Part shown: piece by piece, positions 1 to 5,654 of the stretch
Layout of the letters: the number at the start of each line of letters is the position of its first letter
Numbering within the stretch: position 1 is the stretch's first letter
Assembly: GCA_900767375.1 (NCBI GenBank)
Contig: CAAFYX010000053.1
Location: 1-9,862, forward strand
Length of the DNA: 9,862 nucleotides
Reading direction: 5' to 3'
Source of the DNA: Rikenellaceae bacterium
Lineage (GTDB): Bacteria; Bacteroidota; Bacteroidia; Bacteroidales; UBA932
Translations under genes and position numbers: made by a program
The notes under the pieces: generated by a model
The model's input: the letters and a program-made list of their open reading frames with translations, nothing else
What the model was told of the DNA's origin: nothing
Databases searched by the model: none

Positions 1-128
1 CCTCCTTATTTTCCCCATATCAAAACTTTTATGAAACGACTTCCATAAAAGTAGATATAAGTATCAATGTATCAAATTGTTATACAGGGTTTCACCAACC
101 GAAAATGTCCATTATACCCCGTCTTCCC
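1..128. other. AT-rich stretch without a gene
   Basis: All three minus-strand frames that could continue a gene from the right are closed by stops within a short distance, and I see no convincing coding sequence on the plus strand. The stretch is AT-rich. It carries a perfect 9-bp inverted repeat (ACTTTTATG at 25-33, CATAAAAGT at 44-52, 10-nt loop) and a short tandem (GTATCAAT/GTATCAAA, 61-76). It does not read as the missing 3' part of the methyltransferase gene that the IS66 element interrupts. Its origin is unknown; it may continue a feature left of the window. Confidence 0.5.
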
Positions 129-150
129 GTAAGCATCCGACGAAGTACGT
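129..150 (+). repeat. Degenerate second copy of the IS66 end
   Basis: This 22-bp stretch begins GTAAGCATCCG and matches the IS66 left terminal repeat at 210-231 in the same orientation at 17 of 22 positions, including the diagnostic GTAA start. It lies 81 bases outside the left end. It may be the end of another, deleted IS66-family copy into which the present one inserted, or an alternative outer end of the element. The 8 bases on its outer side (121-128) do not match the 8 bases beyond the right end (2799-2806), so it does not supply the missing target-site duplication. Confidence 0.6.
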
Positions 151-167
151 GTGACATGTAATAACAG

Positions 168-207
168 CGAAGTGGCAGCAACTTTTGTGAGTTTGCTGCC
201 ACTTTCG
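168..207. repeat. Strong hairpin beside the IS66 left end
   Basis: AGTGGCAGCAA (171-181) and TTGCTGCCACT (193-203) form a perfect 11-bp stem with an 11-nt loop. The pairing extends outward through CGA / TTCG (168-170 with 204-207) if one T is bulged. There is no T-run on either strand, so it is not a classical intrinsic terminator. It sits exactly between the two IS66-end-like sequences. It may block read-through out of the minus-strand transposase operon, or belong to an older element end. Confidence 0.6.
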
Positions 208-209
208 TC

Positions 210-231
210 GTAAGCCTCCGGTGAGGCACGT
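210..231 (+). repeat. IS66 left terminal inverted repeat
   Basis: Starts with GTAAGCCTCCGGTGA. It matches the reverse complement of 2777-2798 at 21 of 22 positions; the mismatch is the 16th base (G here, C in the other end). Its GTAA tip defines the element boundary at 210. Confidence 0.88.
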
Positions 232-245
232 GTTGTGATTTTGTT

Positions 246-317
246 CGATTAGTTCCGATTCGTTAACGATTAGTCCTGATTAGGAGCTAATGAGTCCGAG
301 TCGATACGATTAGTTCC
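246..317. repeat. Subterminal CGATTAG repeats
   Basis: CGATTAGTTCC occurs at 246-256 and 307-317, with CGATTAGTCC at 267-276 and further GATT-type variants between them (257, 279). The cluster spans the last non-coding bases of the element and the final codons of tnpC, so the C-terminal tail of the transposase is partly written by the repeats. No matching cluster is seen near the right end. It could be a transposase-binding region, but this is inferred from position only. Confidence 0.45.
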
Positions 318-1907
318 AAGTTTAGCCCATTGGCGTGGGAGTAGTTCCGAGAGATCCTTCCCGTCGCGAAGATAGTACGGGATCTTTGTGAGGACATCCT
401 CCATCCAGATGCGCGGTTCGATGCCGGCGTTCTTGCAGGTGCTGATGAGCGAGTAAACGATGGCTGCACGGTATGCCGAAGCGTCATTGCCGCAGAAGAG
501 CCAATTCTTGCGTCCGAGGGCCAGTGGCCTGATTGCATTTTCAATGAGATTGTTGTCGATGTTTATGCGTCCATCGTTGACATATCTGGAGAGCCTTGGA
601 AGCAGGGTGTATGTATATGAGATGGCCACGCCGATCTTGCTCTTCGGAAGAACAGTGGGATATGTGTCAAGCATCCATTTCTCAAAGACCTGTATGGTCG
701 GATATGATATCTCCAGACGCTTCGCCTTGCGCTCCTCGGGGCTCAACTTCGCCTCATCAGCCTTGGATTCGACCTCATACAGCTTTCTGATATAGACGAT
801 AGCCTCAGTAGCATGTTTCCTGTCAGTTTCAAGAGCATCAACGAACTTCCTTCTGGCGTGAGCCCAGCAGCCGTACATCGTAATGCCTTCCAGCGGTTCG
901 AACTGGTCATAGCCTTCGTAACCATCAACCTGGGCACCGCCCTTATAGTCCCCGAGAAGTTCGCGGGCCACCTTGCCGCCACGGCTGCCACGGTCATAGT
1001 AGAACATGACATCACCGGACAGGCCGTCACGTACGCACCATTCATAACCCTTGCGGGCCTTATGCTTCTCGTTGTCTATCACTGGAACCACACTTTCGTC
1101 AACCTGAACGTATTCGCTTTGCAGTATCTGTTTTCGCAGAAGATCATACAGCAGCTTGAGCCGCTCGACCGCCGCCTCGTACCATTCTCCCATCGTGGAG
1201 TCGCTTATCACGATCCCGGCCTCCTTGTACTGCTGTATCTGACGGTAGAACGGAAGATGATACAGGAACTTTCCTATTATGATGTCCGTCAGGACCGAGG
1301 CTCCGGCAAGACATCTGAACACCGGCTGGAGAGGAAGAGGAGCGATGAGTATTTTTCTTTCTTCCGGCAGCTTGCTTTCAACATCTGACTTCAGGATAAC
1401 CTTATGGCGTATCGTATTCAAGATATAGACACTTGCAGGAACGGTCTCGAGAGTCCTGGACTCTTCGGTGCCAATCTCGACATACTCGGGCTTGAGGTTC
1501 CCATTCTCGTCGGTCGTTCCGTCGGGATAGATATGGACTTCCTTAACGGAGAGTTTGCTGTCGTCAAGTGTTCTGCGGGAAGGCTTTGCCTTTCTGGTAA
1601 CGGAGTAAGTGATGGTCTCTTCGACCTTTTCCACTTCCTGCGCGAGGACCGCCTTCTCTTCTTCCGTCATTTCCTGCTGGTCAAACAGGGTGAGCTGTGC
1701 GGGATCAAGAGGAAGATGCTTCTCGGACATCTGCCCGAACTGTTTCTTGCGCAGATAAGCGAGGACGTCCTGAAGTTTGGCAATCTCATCTCTCTGAGAA
1801 GCTATCTTCTCCAACTGGGAAGCGATTGTCACCTTGTCCTCAGACACCTGCCTGCGAAGCGCTTCGTTCTCCTCCATAAGAGCCTTGATTTGTTCCTCGA
1901 ATGCCAC
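270..1907 (-). CDS. tnpC: IS66-family DDE transposase TnpC
   Basis: This 545-residue protein is the catalytic subunit that cuts and joins the IS ends. Residues 1-60 form an E/K/Q-rich, coiled-coil-like N-terminal segment, followed by the IS66 N-terminal and linker regions. The catalytic core shows the acidic triad in the expected settings: D270 in QVDESVVPV, D328 in QVDGYEGYD and E456 in NNLIENAIRPLALGRKNW. The motif CWAHARRKF at 347-355 is also typical of the family. The C-terminal part (about 475-530) corresponds to the IS66 C-terminal domain. The length is normal for the family and no frameshift is visible. The start ATG at 1905-1907 gives the usual N-terminus. The gene lies 75 bases downstream of tnpB in the same operon. 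Confidence 0.95.
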   Translation of the reverse strand: MAFEEQIKALMEENEALRRQVSEDKVTIASQLEKIASQRDEIAKLQDVLAYLRKKQFGQMSEKHLPLDPAQLTLFDQQEMTEEEKAVLAQEVEKVEETITYSVTRKAKPSRRTLDDSKLSVKEVHIYPDGTTDENGNLKPEYVEIGTEESRTLETVPASVYILNTIRHKVILKSDVESKLPEERKILIAPLPLQPVFRCLAGASVLTDIIIGKFLYHLPFYRQIQQYKEAGIVISDSTMGEWYEAAVERLKLLYDLLRKQILQSEYVQVDESVVPVIDNEKHKARKGYEWCVRDGLSGDVMFYYDRGSRGGKVARELLGDYKGGAQVDGYEGYDQFEPLEGITMYGCWAHARRKFVDALETDRKHATEAIVYIRKLYEVESKADEAKLSPEERKAKRLEISYPTIQVFEKWMLDTYPTVLPKSKIGVAISYTYTLLPRLSRYVNDGRINIDNNLIENAIRPLALGRKNWLFCGNDASAYRAAIVYSLISTCKNAGIEPRIWMEDVLTKIPYYLRDGKDLSELLPRQWAKLGTNRIDSDSLAPNQD

Positions 1908-1982
1908 TGTTTTTTTGCTTTCTTTCTATATGTAAAGATAGTGAAAAACAATGATTTACGCAAGTATATTGACGATTTTATT

Positions 1983-2354
1983 TCACTTTTTTCGAAGATT
2001 TTTCAAGTCTTCGAGACGCTGTTTCCTACTGTCCGGTTTTTCGATGATTCCTTCGACAATGAGTACCAGATCTCGCCATTCTATAGTCCCCGCAATCTCG
2101 TCCCGGCTCTCCAGATTGGGATGCCCGAATGTCCCGGACTCAAGAAGTTTGGAGTATATTACCATTCCTCCAGGTTCCCAATGAAGCAGTTTGATTCTAT
2201 TGCGGGCCTTGTTCATGAACACATAGACACTGCCGTCGCACGGGTCGCATCCCATCGCATTCGTCACTATACCGCTGAGCGTGTTGTAGCTCTTGCGCAT
2301 GTCGGTCGGCTGGGTGTACCACATATACCGCATGCTGTCGTTCAGACTAAACAT
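1983..2354 (-). CDS. tnpB: IS66 accessory protein TnpB
   Basis: This 123-residue protein begins MFSLNDSMRYMWYTQPTDM and carries the family signature around residues 18-75: DMRKSYNTLSGIV, then VYVFMNKARNRIKLLHWE and GGMVIYSKLLESGTF. IS66 TnpB proteins are small and needed for efficient transposition, but their biochemical role is not settled; they are assumed to help TnpC. The gene starts inside the end of tnpA (8-base overlap), suggesting translational coupling. The size is normal and the frame is intact. Confidence 0.93.
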   Translation of the reverse strand: MFSLNDSMRYMWYTQPTDMRKSYNTLSGIVTNAMGCDPCDGSVYVFMNKARNRIKLLHWEPGGMVIYSKLLESGTFGHPNLESRDEIAGTIEWRDLVLIVEGIIEKPDSRKQRLEDLKNLRKK

Positions 2355-2721
2355 GGCCGCTCGATGCTTGGATTATCGCTTGGACATACTGGAGAGTCAT
2401 CTCTCCCTGGATTCGCATCATCGTTCCGTTCGGAGTCCGAAGCTCAATGCTCATCATCTTCTGCGGCTGCTCCTTTTTCTTTGAGAAGCCCCGGCCTGTG
2501 GTCGCAGCAAACGAAGGCATCGGAACAAACGCTCCGCCGGAGGTCAGCTGAAGGAACTCGCCGTTCGAAGACGGAGATTCTGCCTGCTGCTTTGCGTAAC
2601 GTGCCTTACTGTCAAAGAACTTCCATTCCGGGATGCCAAGTTCTGCAAGCCTTGATTTATAGGAGATCCCTTTCTCCTTGCAGTACGTCATGATTTCTGC
2701 AACTTCCTCTTTCGACATCAT
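2347..2721 (-). CDS. tnpA: IS66 accessory protein TnpA
   Basis: This 124-residue protein is the first gene of the element. The N-terminal half (KEEVAEIMTYCKEKG ... GIPEWKFFDSKARY, about residues 4-42) resembles the short helix-turn-helix-like start of Bacteroidetes IS66 TnpA proteins and may bind the IS ends. A low-complexity linker follows. The last third (MMSIELRTPNGTMMRIQGEM, about 89-108) is the conserved C-terminal strand region of this group. Two ATG codons stand in tandem at the start; the outer one is used here. About 77 bases of non-coding DNA separate the start from the right end of the element and must contain the promoter. Confidence 0.88.
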   Translation of the reverse strand: MMSKEEVAEIMTYCKEKGISYKSRLAELGIPEWKFFDSKARYAKQQAESPSSNGEFLQLTSGGAFVPMPSFAATTGRGFSKKKEQPQKMMSIELRTPNGTMMRIQGEMTLQYVQAIIQASSGHV

Positions 2722-2757
2722 AGTATTTTCGCTATTTTTGTCGACAAAGATACCGGT

Positions 2758-3756
2758 TCAGGACCTCGTCGCAAGGACGTGCGTCACCGGAGGCTTACTT
2801 TTAATTTTGTTGAGAATGTTGATTGATGAATTGAATCGAATAAATGAGTCGTCCCCTTTTTCAAGTAAAGGTCGTTTCATGACACATTTCTTTCCATTGA
2901 TAATTGATGTAATTTGGCATTCCCCACAATAGTCTTTATTCCACAAAAAGTAGCAAACGCCTCCAGATAAGTCAACTCCAGGAAAGCATTCTGTAGAATC
3001 AAAATAATCAATCAAATATTCTATTCTTTTGTCAGTGAGCATTGAATCTCTGAAATCGTCTAATCCTTTACCACCAGAATACCATCTTGCTGGGATAATC
3101 ATAGTAAGAAAACGAGGCGACAATTTTTTTGCTTGTTCAACGAATAGATTATATATTGGTTTTGCACTTGCTCCATTCCCGCCATCAGATAACTGATAAG
3201 GCGGATTCCCGATTACTACATCAAAGGTCATATTGAAAATTCTATCCGGTTTGTCTGTGTGAATGAATTGATAGGCATATTGTTCCGAGGCATCGCTACG
3301 GTCATACACGGATTTTGAAGCCCCGCAATACTTGCACTTCCCGTTTTCCCAAGTATGCTTGAGAGCTTTATACTGAATGTGTCCTTCAGGGCTGTCAAAA
3401 TGACTGACACTATGTTTCCCGTCCGGGTGCTTCGAGCAATAGAGGGAACGGCGGGACAGATGCGCAGTCAGTTCGGTGCAGGCAATGCCGAAAACTTGCT
3501 TGTGCATGATGTGATCGATGCGTTCCTGCCGGTCTGGAATCTGCGATTCAAGACCCCTGTCCAGGCGCTTTACGATTTCACGCAGGAAAACGCCGCTTTT
3601 CGTGAACGGGTCGAGGAAAGTTGTTTTCGGACTTCTGAACAGTTCCTGCGGAAGCAGATCCAGGACTTGGTTGGCCAGGGCAGGAGGAGTGAAGACCTCG
3701 TCATTGCTCAGATTGGCAATACAGTTGAGTACGTCGGGATTGTAATTATTCGCCAT
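2758..3756 (-). pseudogene. N6-adenine DNA methyltransferase (Eco57I-type), 3' end cut off by IS66
   Basis: The remaining frame encodes 332 residues. It has NDEVFTPPALANQVLDLLP near the start, a SAM-binding motif I in unusual form (FLDPFTKSGVF, 47-57), a cysteine/histidine region that could bind zinc (C107, then CKYC at 141-144) and the amino-methyltransferase motif NPPY (184-187), which marks exocyclic-amine methylation, most likely N6-adenine. The family as I recall it is about 500 residues or more, with a C-terminal target-recognition part. Here native sequence stops within codon 320, where the IS66 inverted repeat begins, and the last 12 residues (KPPVTHVLATRS) come from the IS. The catalytic domain is retained but target recognition is probably lost. 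The start chosen is the ATG at 3754-3756, which overlaps the upstream gene by 11 bases; an in-frame upstream ATG at 3837 is less likely. The 3' third is clearly AT-richer than the rest. Confidence 0.85.
2777..2798 (-). repeat. IS66 right terminal inverted repeat
   Basis: Read on the minus strand from 2798 it begins GTAAGCCTCCGGTGA, matching the left end at 21 of 22 bases. The junction with native methyltransferase coding sequence is between 2798 and 2799. Confidence 0.88.
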
Positions 3757-4411
3757 AGGATTCTCGGTTGATCTTGAGAAAGTGTACGGGTTTGTATGTT
3801 TTGGCTGGAAGATCTGAGAAAAGGTCATCCCCCTCATCCTTGCCTACGAGATACGAGAACTCGTAATCCCTCCGATTGACCTTTCCATCTCCGATGAAGC
3901 TCCACTCGGAAATGTGGATCCATTGCTCCGGGGCATCGACGAGCTTGTATGTGAGAGCATCCCCGATGATGATATTCTTACTGAGTATATACCTGGCGCT
4001 CTCGATGCAGGCGTCCTTGCATCTGCTCTTGAAAAGAGCCTGATATTGTTCTGTGAAATAATTGAGCAGCCTTTCTCTGCAGGACTCCGCATTATCCGGA
4101 AGTAGTTCTATGCCATAGATGCTACTGACAGCAAGGATGGCATTCTGCTCATACTGGAGTTGTGTATATTGCTTGACCTTGACCCGCGCCCCGCAGATTG
4201 CGAGTTTGCGGCGTAGGATTTCAATAAGGAAGTTGCCGTCTCCGCAAGCCGGCTCCAGGAAACGGGAATCCAGACGCTCCGTTTCCTGCTTCACCAGGTC
4301 AAGCATCGCATTGACCTCACGTTCGTTGGTGAACACCTCTCCGTGGGCCGCGACGCGCTCCTTGGACTTGATCTGACGAGGCGCAGCTCCGCCAGAGGAC
4401 AATTCACCCAT
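3746..4411 (-). CDS. SAM-dependent DNA methyltransferase-like subunit of a restriction-modification locus
   Basis: This 221-residue protein begins MGELSSGGAAPRQIKSKERV and continues AAHGEVFTNEREVNAMLDLV, a block I associate with small restriction subunit M proteins encoded beside Eco57I-type methylases. Motif I is canonical (FLEPACGDGNFL, 51-62), followed by IYGIELLPDN (98-107) with an acidic residue placed to bind the SAM ribose, and IIIGDALT (147-154). There is no D/N-PP-Y/F motif anywhere, so on its own it should not transfer methyl groups by the known mechanism. It may work with the next gene, which has NPPY but a degenerate motif I. An in-frame TGA lies three codons upstream of the ATG, fixing the start. 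It overlaps the next gene by 11 bases. It begins about 50 bases after the terminator of the upstream small RNA, so its promoter must be short or absent. Confidence 0.75.
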   Translation of the reverse strand: MGELSSGGAAPRQIKSKERVAAHGEVFTNEREVNAMLDLVKQETERLDSRFLEPACGDGNFLIEILRRKLAICGARVKVKQYTQLQYEQNAILAVSSIYGIELLPDNAESCRERLLNYFTEQYQALFKSRCKDACIESARYILSKNIIIGDALTYKLVDAPEQWIHISEWSFIGDGKVNRRDYEFSYLVGKDEGDDLFSDLPAKTYKPVHFLKINRESYGE

Positions 4412-4462
4412 TGCGCTTCAAGCTTGCGCGAATGCTTATCCGGGGGAGGCTGGCTAGGGCAC

Positions 4463-4494
4463 AAAAAAAGACGTGGACCAAACTGATTCACGTC
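4463..4494 (-). terminator. Intrinsic terminator of the small RNA gene
   Basis: On the minus strand GACGTG (4489-4494) pairs perfectly with CACGTC (4470-4475) across a 13-nt loop and is followed directly by seven T residues (4463-4469). Three bases of its 5' arm (4492-4494) are also used by the closing stem of the structured RNA, so the two pairings compete at the base. It ends the small RNA before the methyltransferase genes begin. Confidence 0.85.
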
Positions 4495-4604
4495 TCTGGG
4501 GCCCTAGGAAGCCTGACACCTGAATAAGTTCCGCCCACGCCAAAGCGAGGGCGTTTACTGAACTTATTCGGTGGTGTCGTAGAAATTTCCTAGGTTTCAG
4601 AGAC
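4492..4604 (-). ncRNA. Structured small RNA, candidate 6S RNA (6S-Flavo class)
   Basis: Read on the minus strand, 113 nt fold into one rod. The pairs from outside in are: GUCUCUG/CAGAGAC (4598-4604 with 4492-4498), CCUAGGAA/UUCCUAGG (4587-4594 with 4503-4510), GACACC/GGUGUC (4573-4578 with 4515-4520), GAAUAAGUU/AACUUAUUC (4561-4569 with 4522-4530) and CGCCC/GGGCG plus CGC/GCG around a UUUG loop. Asymmetric openings of 8 and 4 nt interrupt the rod near its middle. A U7 terminator follows at once and no protein is encoded, so this is a free-standing RNA. A rod with a central bubble and this length fits Bacteroidetes 6S RNA, which binds RNA polymerase in place of promoter DNA. The family call is from shape, size and a sense of familiarity, not an alignment. 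The strand is set by the terminator. Confidence 0.65.
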
Positions 4605-4776
4605 TGCCGAATAACAGCAAACGCTTGTTAAAATATGTCTATTGATTTACTTTGCTTGCAAATCTTCACAAATGTATAAAAATTATCATACTAATACAAT
4701 ATGATATAAAAGGTGCTGTCGAAGAATATTCGAGAAAGACTTTGGAGGTTGTGCTATTACCAATGGGCTATTCTGC
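4605..4776. other. Intergenic region between miaA and the small RNA
   Basis: No gene is seen. It should hold the 3' end of the miaA transcript and the promoter of the small RNA, both on the minus strand. A weak Bacteroidetes-type promoter is possible: TTTG at 4659-4662 and TATTTTAA at 4628-4635, with a 23-base spacer that is long and two mismatches in the second box. A small hairpin (TCGAA/TTCGA around 4719-4733) lies 40-60 bases after the miaA stop but lacks a good T-run, so I do not call it a terminator. Confidence 0.35.
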
Positions 4777-5643
4777 CTAGAATGAAATCCAGCGGATGGA
4801 GGGGTCGCGGCGCCACCAGGTGAGCTGGCGCTTGGCGTAGTGGCGGGTGTTGCGCTGGATCAGGGTGACGGCTTCGTCGAGGGTGGTGGTGCCGTCGAGG
4901 TGGTCGAAGATTTCCTTGTAGCCGACAGTCTGCAGGGCGGTGAGGTCGCGGTAGGCGGTGAGTGAGCGTACCTCGTCCACCAGGCCGTCCGAAACCATCT
5001 GCTCCACGCGCCTGTCAATGCGTCCGTAAAGCTCCTCCCTAGGGCGTGAGATGCCGACCTTTTCTATTTCGAAGTCACGCTTCGGCTGCTCCGACGGCTC
5101 CTTGAAGTCGGAGTATGGCCGTCCGGAGGTAAGGCATATCTCGACAGCGCGGAAAAGGCGCTGGGTATTGTCCAGGTCCATATTGGCGTAAGCCGCGGGG
5201 TCCAGGCGGGCGAGCTCGGCGCGCAGGTAGTCGTTGCCCAGGGTCTGGTGCTTCAGGCGGAGTTCCTCCCGGATGGCCGGGTCGGAGGTGGGGATGTGGC
5301 TGAGGGTCCTGCCGCAGACGGCGTCGATGTAGAACATCGAGCCGCCGGTCATCACGAGCGTCTCGTGCCCCTCGTCGAAGAGGCGCTCTATCAGTTCGAG
5401 GGCTTCGGCCTCGTAGATGCCGGCCGTGTAGTATTCGGTGACCGACCTGGTCTGGATAAAATAATGCTGCACGGCGGAAAGCTGTGCAGCGGAAGGGACA
5501 GCGGTCCCTATGGTCATTTCCTTATAAATCTGGCGGGAGTCGCAGGAGATGATGGGTGAGCCGTATTTGAGCGCAAGGTCGATGCTGTAGTCGGTTTTAC
5601 CTACAGCGGTCGGCGCGAGCACGATGATGAGTTTCCGGCCCAC
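4777..5643 (-). CDS. miaA: tRNA dimethylallyltransferase MiaA
   Basis: This cytoplasmic enzyme moves a dimethylallyl group from DMAPP to N6 of adenosine 37 in tRNAs that read codons starting with U, the first step toward ms2i6A. The 288-residue protein has a P-loop (APTAVGKT, 10-17; the first residue is usually G), the DSRQIY segment (35-40) with the catalytic/base-contacting aspartate, IGTAVP (45-50), TGGSMFY (99-105), NTQRLFRAVEI (159-169), QTVGYKEIFDHL (238-249) and the C-terminal RNTRHYAKRQLTWWRRD (264-280). The length is at the short end of normal and complete. It starts 11 bases after the upstream pRiA4b ORF-3-like gene on the same strand, so the two are probably co-transcribed. Confidence 0.95.
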   Translation of the reverse strand: MGRKLIIVLAPTAVGKTDYSIDLALKYGSPIISCDSRQIYKEMTIGTAVPSAAQLSAVQHYFIQTRSVTEYYTAGIYEAEALELIERLFDEGHETLVMTGGSMFYIDAVCGRTLSHIPTSDPAIREELRLKHQTLGNDYLRAELARLDPAAYANMDLDNTQRLFRAVEICLTSGRPYSDFKEPSEQPKRDFEIEKVGISRPREELYGRIDRRVEQMVSDGLVDEVRSLTAYRDLTALQTVGYKEIFDHLDGTTTLDEAVTLIQRNTRHYAKRQLTWWRRDPSIRWISF

Positions 5644-5654
5644 GGTCCAGCCTG

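Larger units (their letters stand above)
210..2798 (-). mobile_element. IS66-family insertion sequence, apparently complete (2589 bp)
   Basis: The element has the three-gene IS66 layout (tnpA, tnpB, tnpC, all minus strand). It is bounded by inverted repeats that start GTAAGCCTCC at 210 and, on the other strand, at 2798; 21 of the first 22 bases match. GTAA at the tips is typical of IS66. The family normally duplicates 8 bp of target. Here the 8 bases left (202-209, CTTTCGTC) and right (2799-2806, TTTTAATT) differ, so the flanks have been rearranged or the element arose by recombination between copies. The right end lies within a methyltransferase gene, and the last 12 codons of that reading frame are read from the IS. 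All three genes have full-length frames, so the element could be active. Confidence 0.9.

Noticed and set aside
168..207. The hairpin as an intrinsic terminator for tnpC
   Set aside because: The stem is strong but no T-run follows on either strand, so I list it only as a hairpin.
1404..2693. A 429-codon plus-strand open frame across tnpA, tnpB and part of tnpC
   Set aside because: It is antisense to three well-recognised IS66 genes and matches no family I know.
202..2806. An 8-bp target-site duplication around the IS66 element
   Set aside because: CTTTCGTC (202-209) and, for the outer end, GTCTTCCC (121-128) both differ from TTTTAATT (2799-2806).
3756..3837. A longer methyltransferase start at 3837
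   Set aside because: It would overlap the upstream gene by about 90 bases. The conserved sequence begins at MANNYNPDVLNC, and an 11-base overlap is the usual arrangement.
4492..4604. The nested repeat as a CRISPR unit, integron attC site or MITE
   Set aside because: There is no repeated unit with spacers, no integrase-type core sites and no target duplication. The U7 terminator directly after it fits an RNA gene better.
4463..4604. The structured RNA plus terminator as a riboswitch or attenuator controlling the methyltransferase genes
   Set aside because: The overlap of closing stem and terminator is only three bases, no known ligand class fits, and the downstream genes are accessory DNA. 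A free-standing RNA is simpler, although read-through remains possible.
4719..4733. The small hairpin after miaA as a terminator
   Set aside because: The stem is only 5 bp and the T-run is distant and broken.
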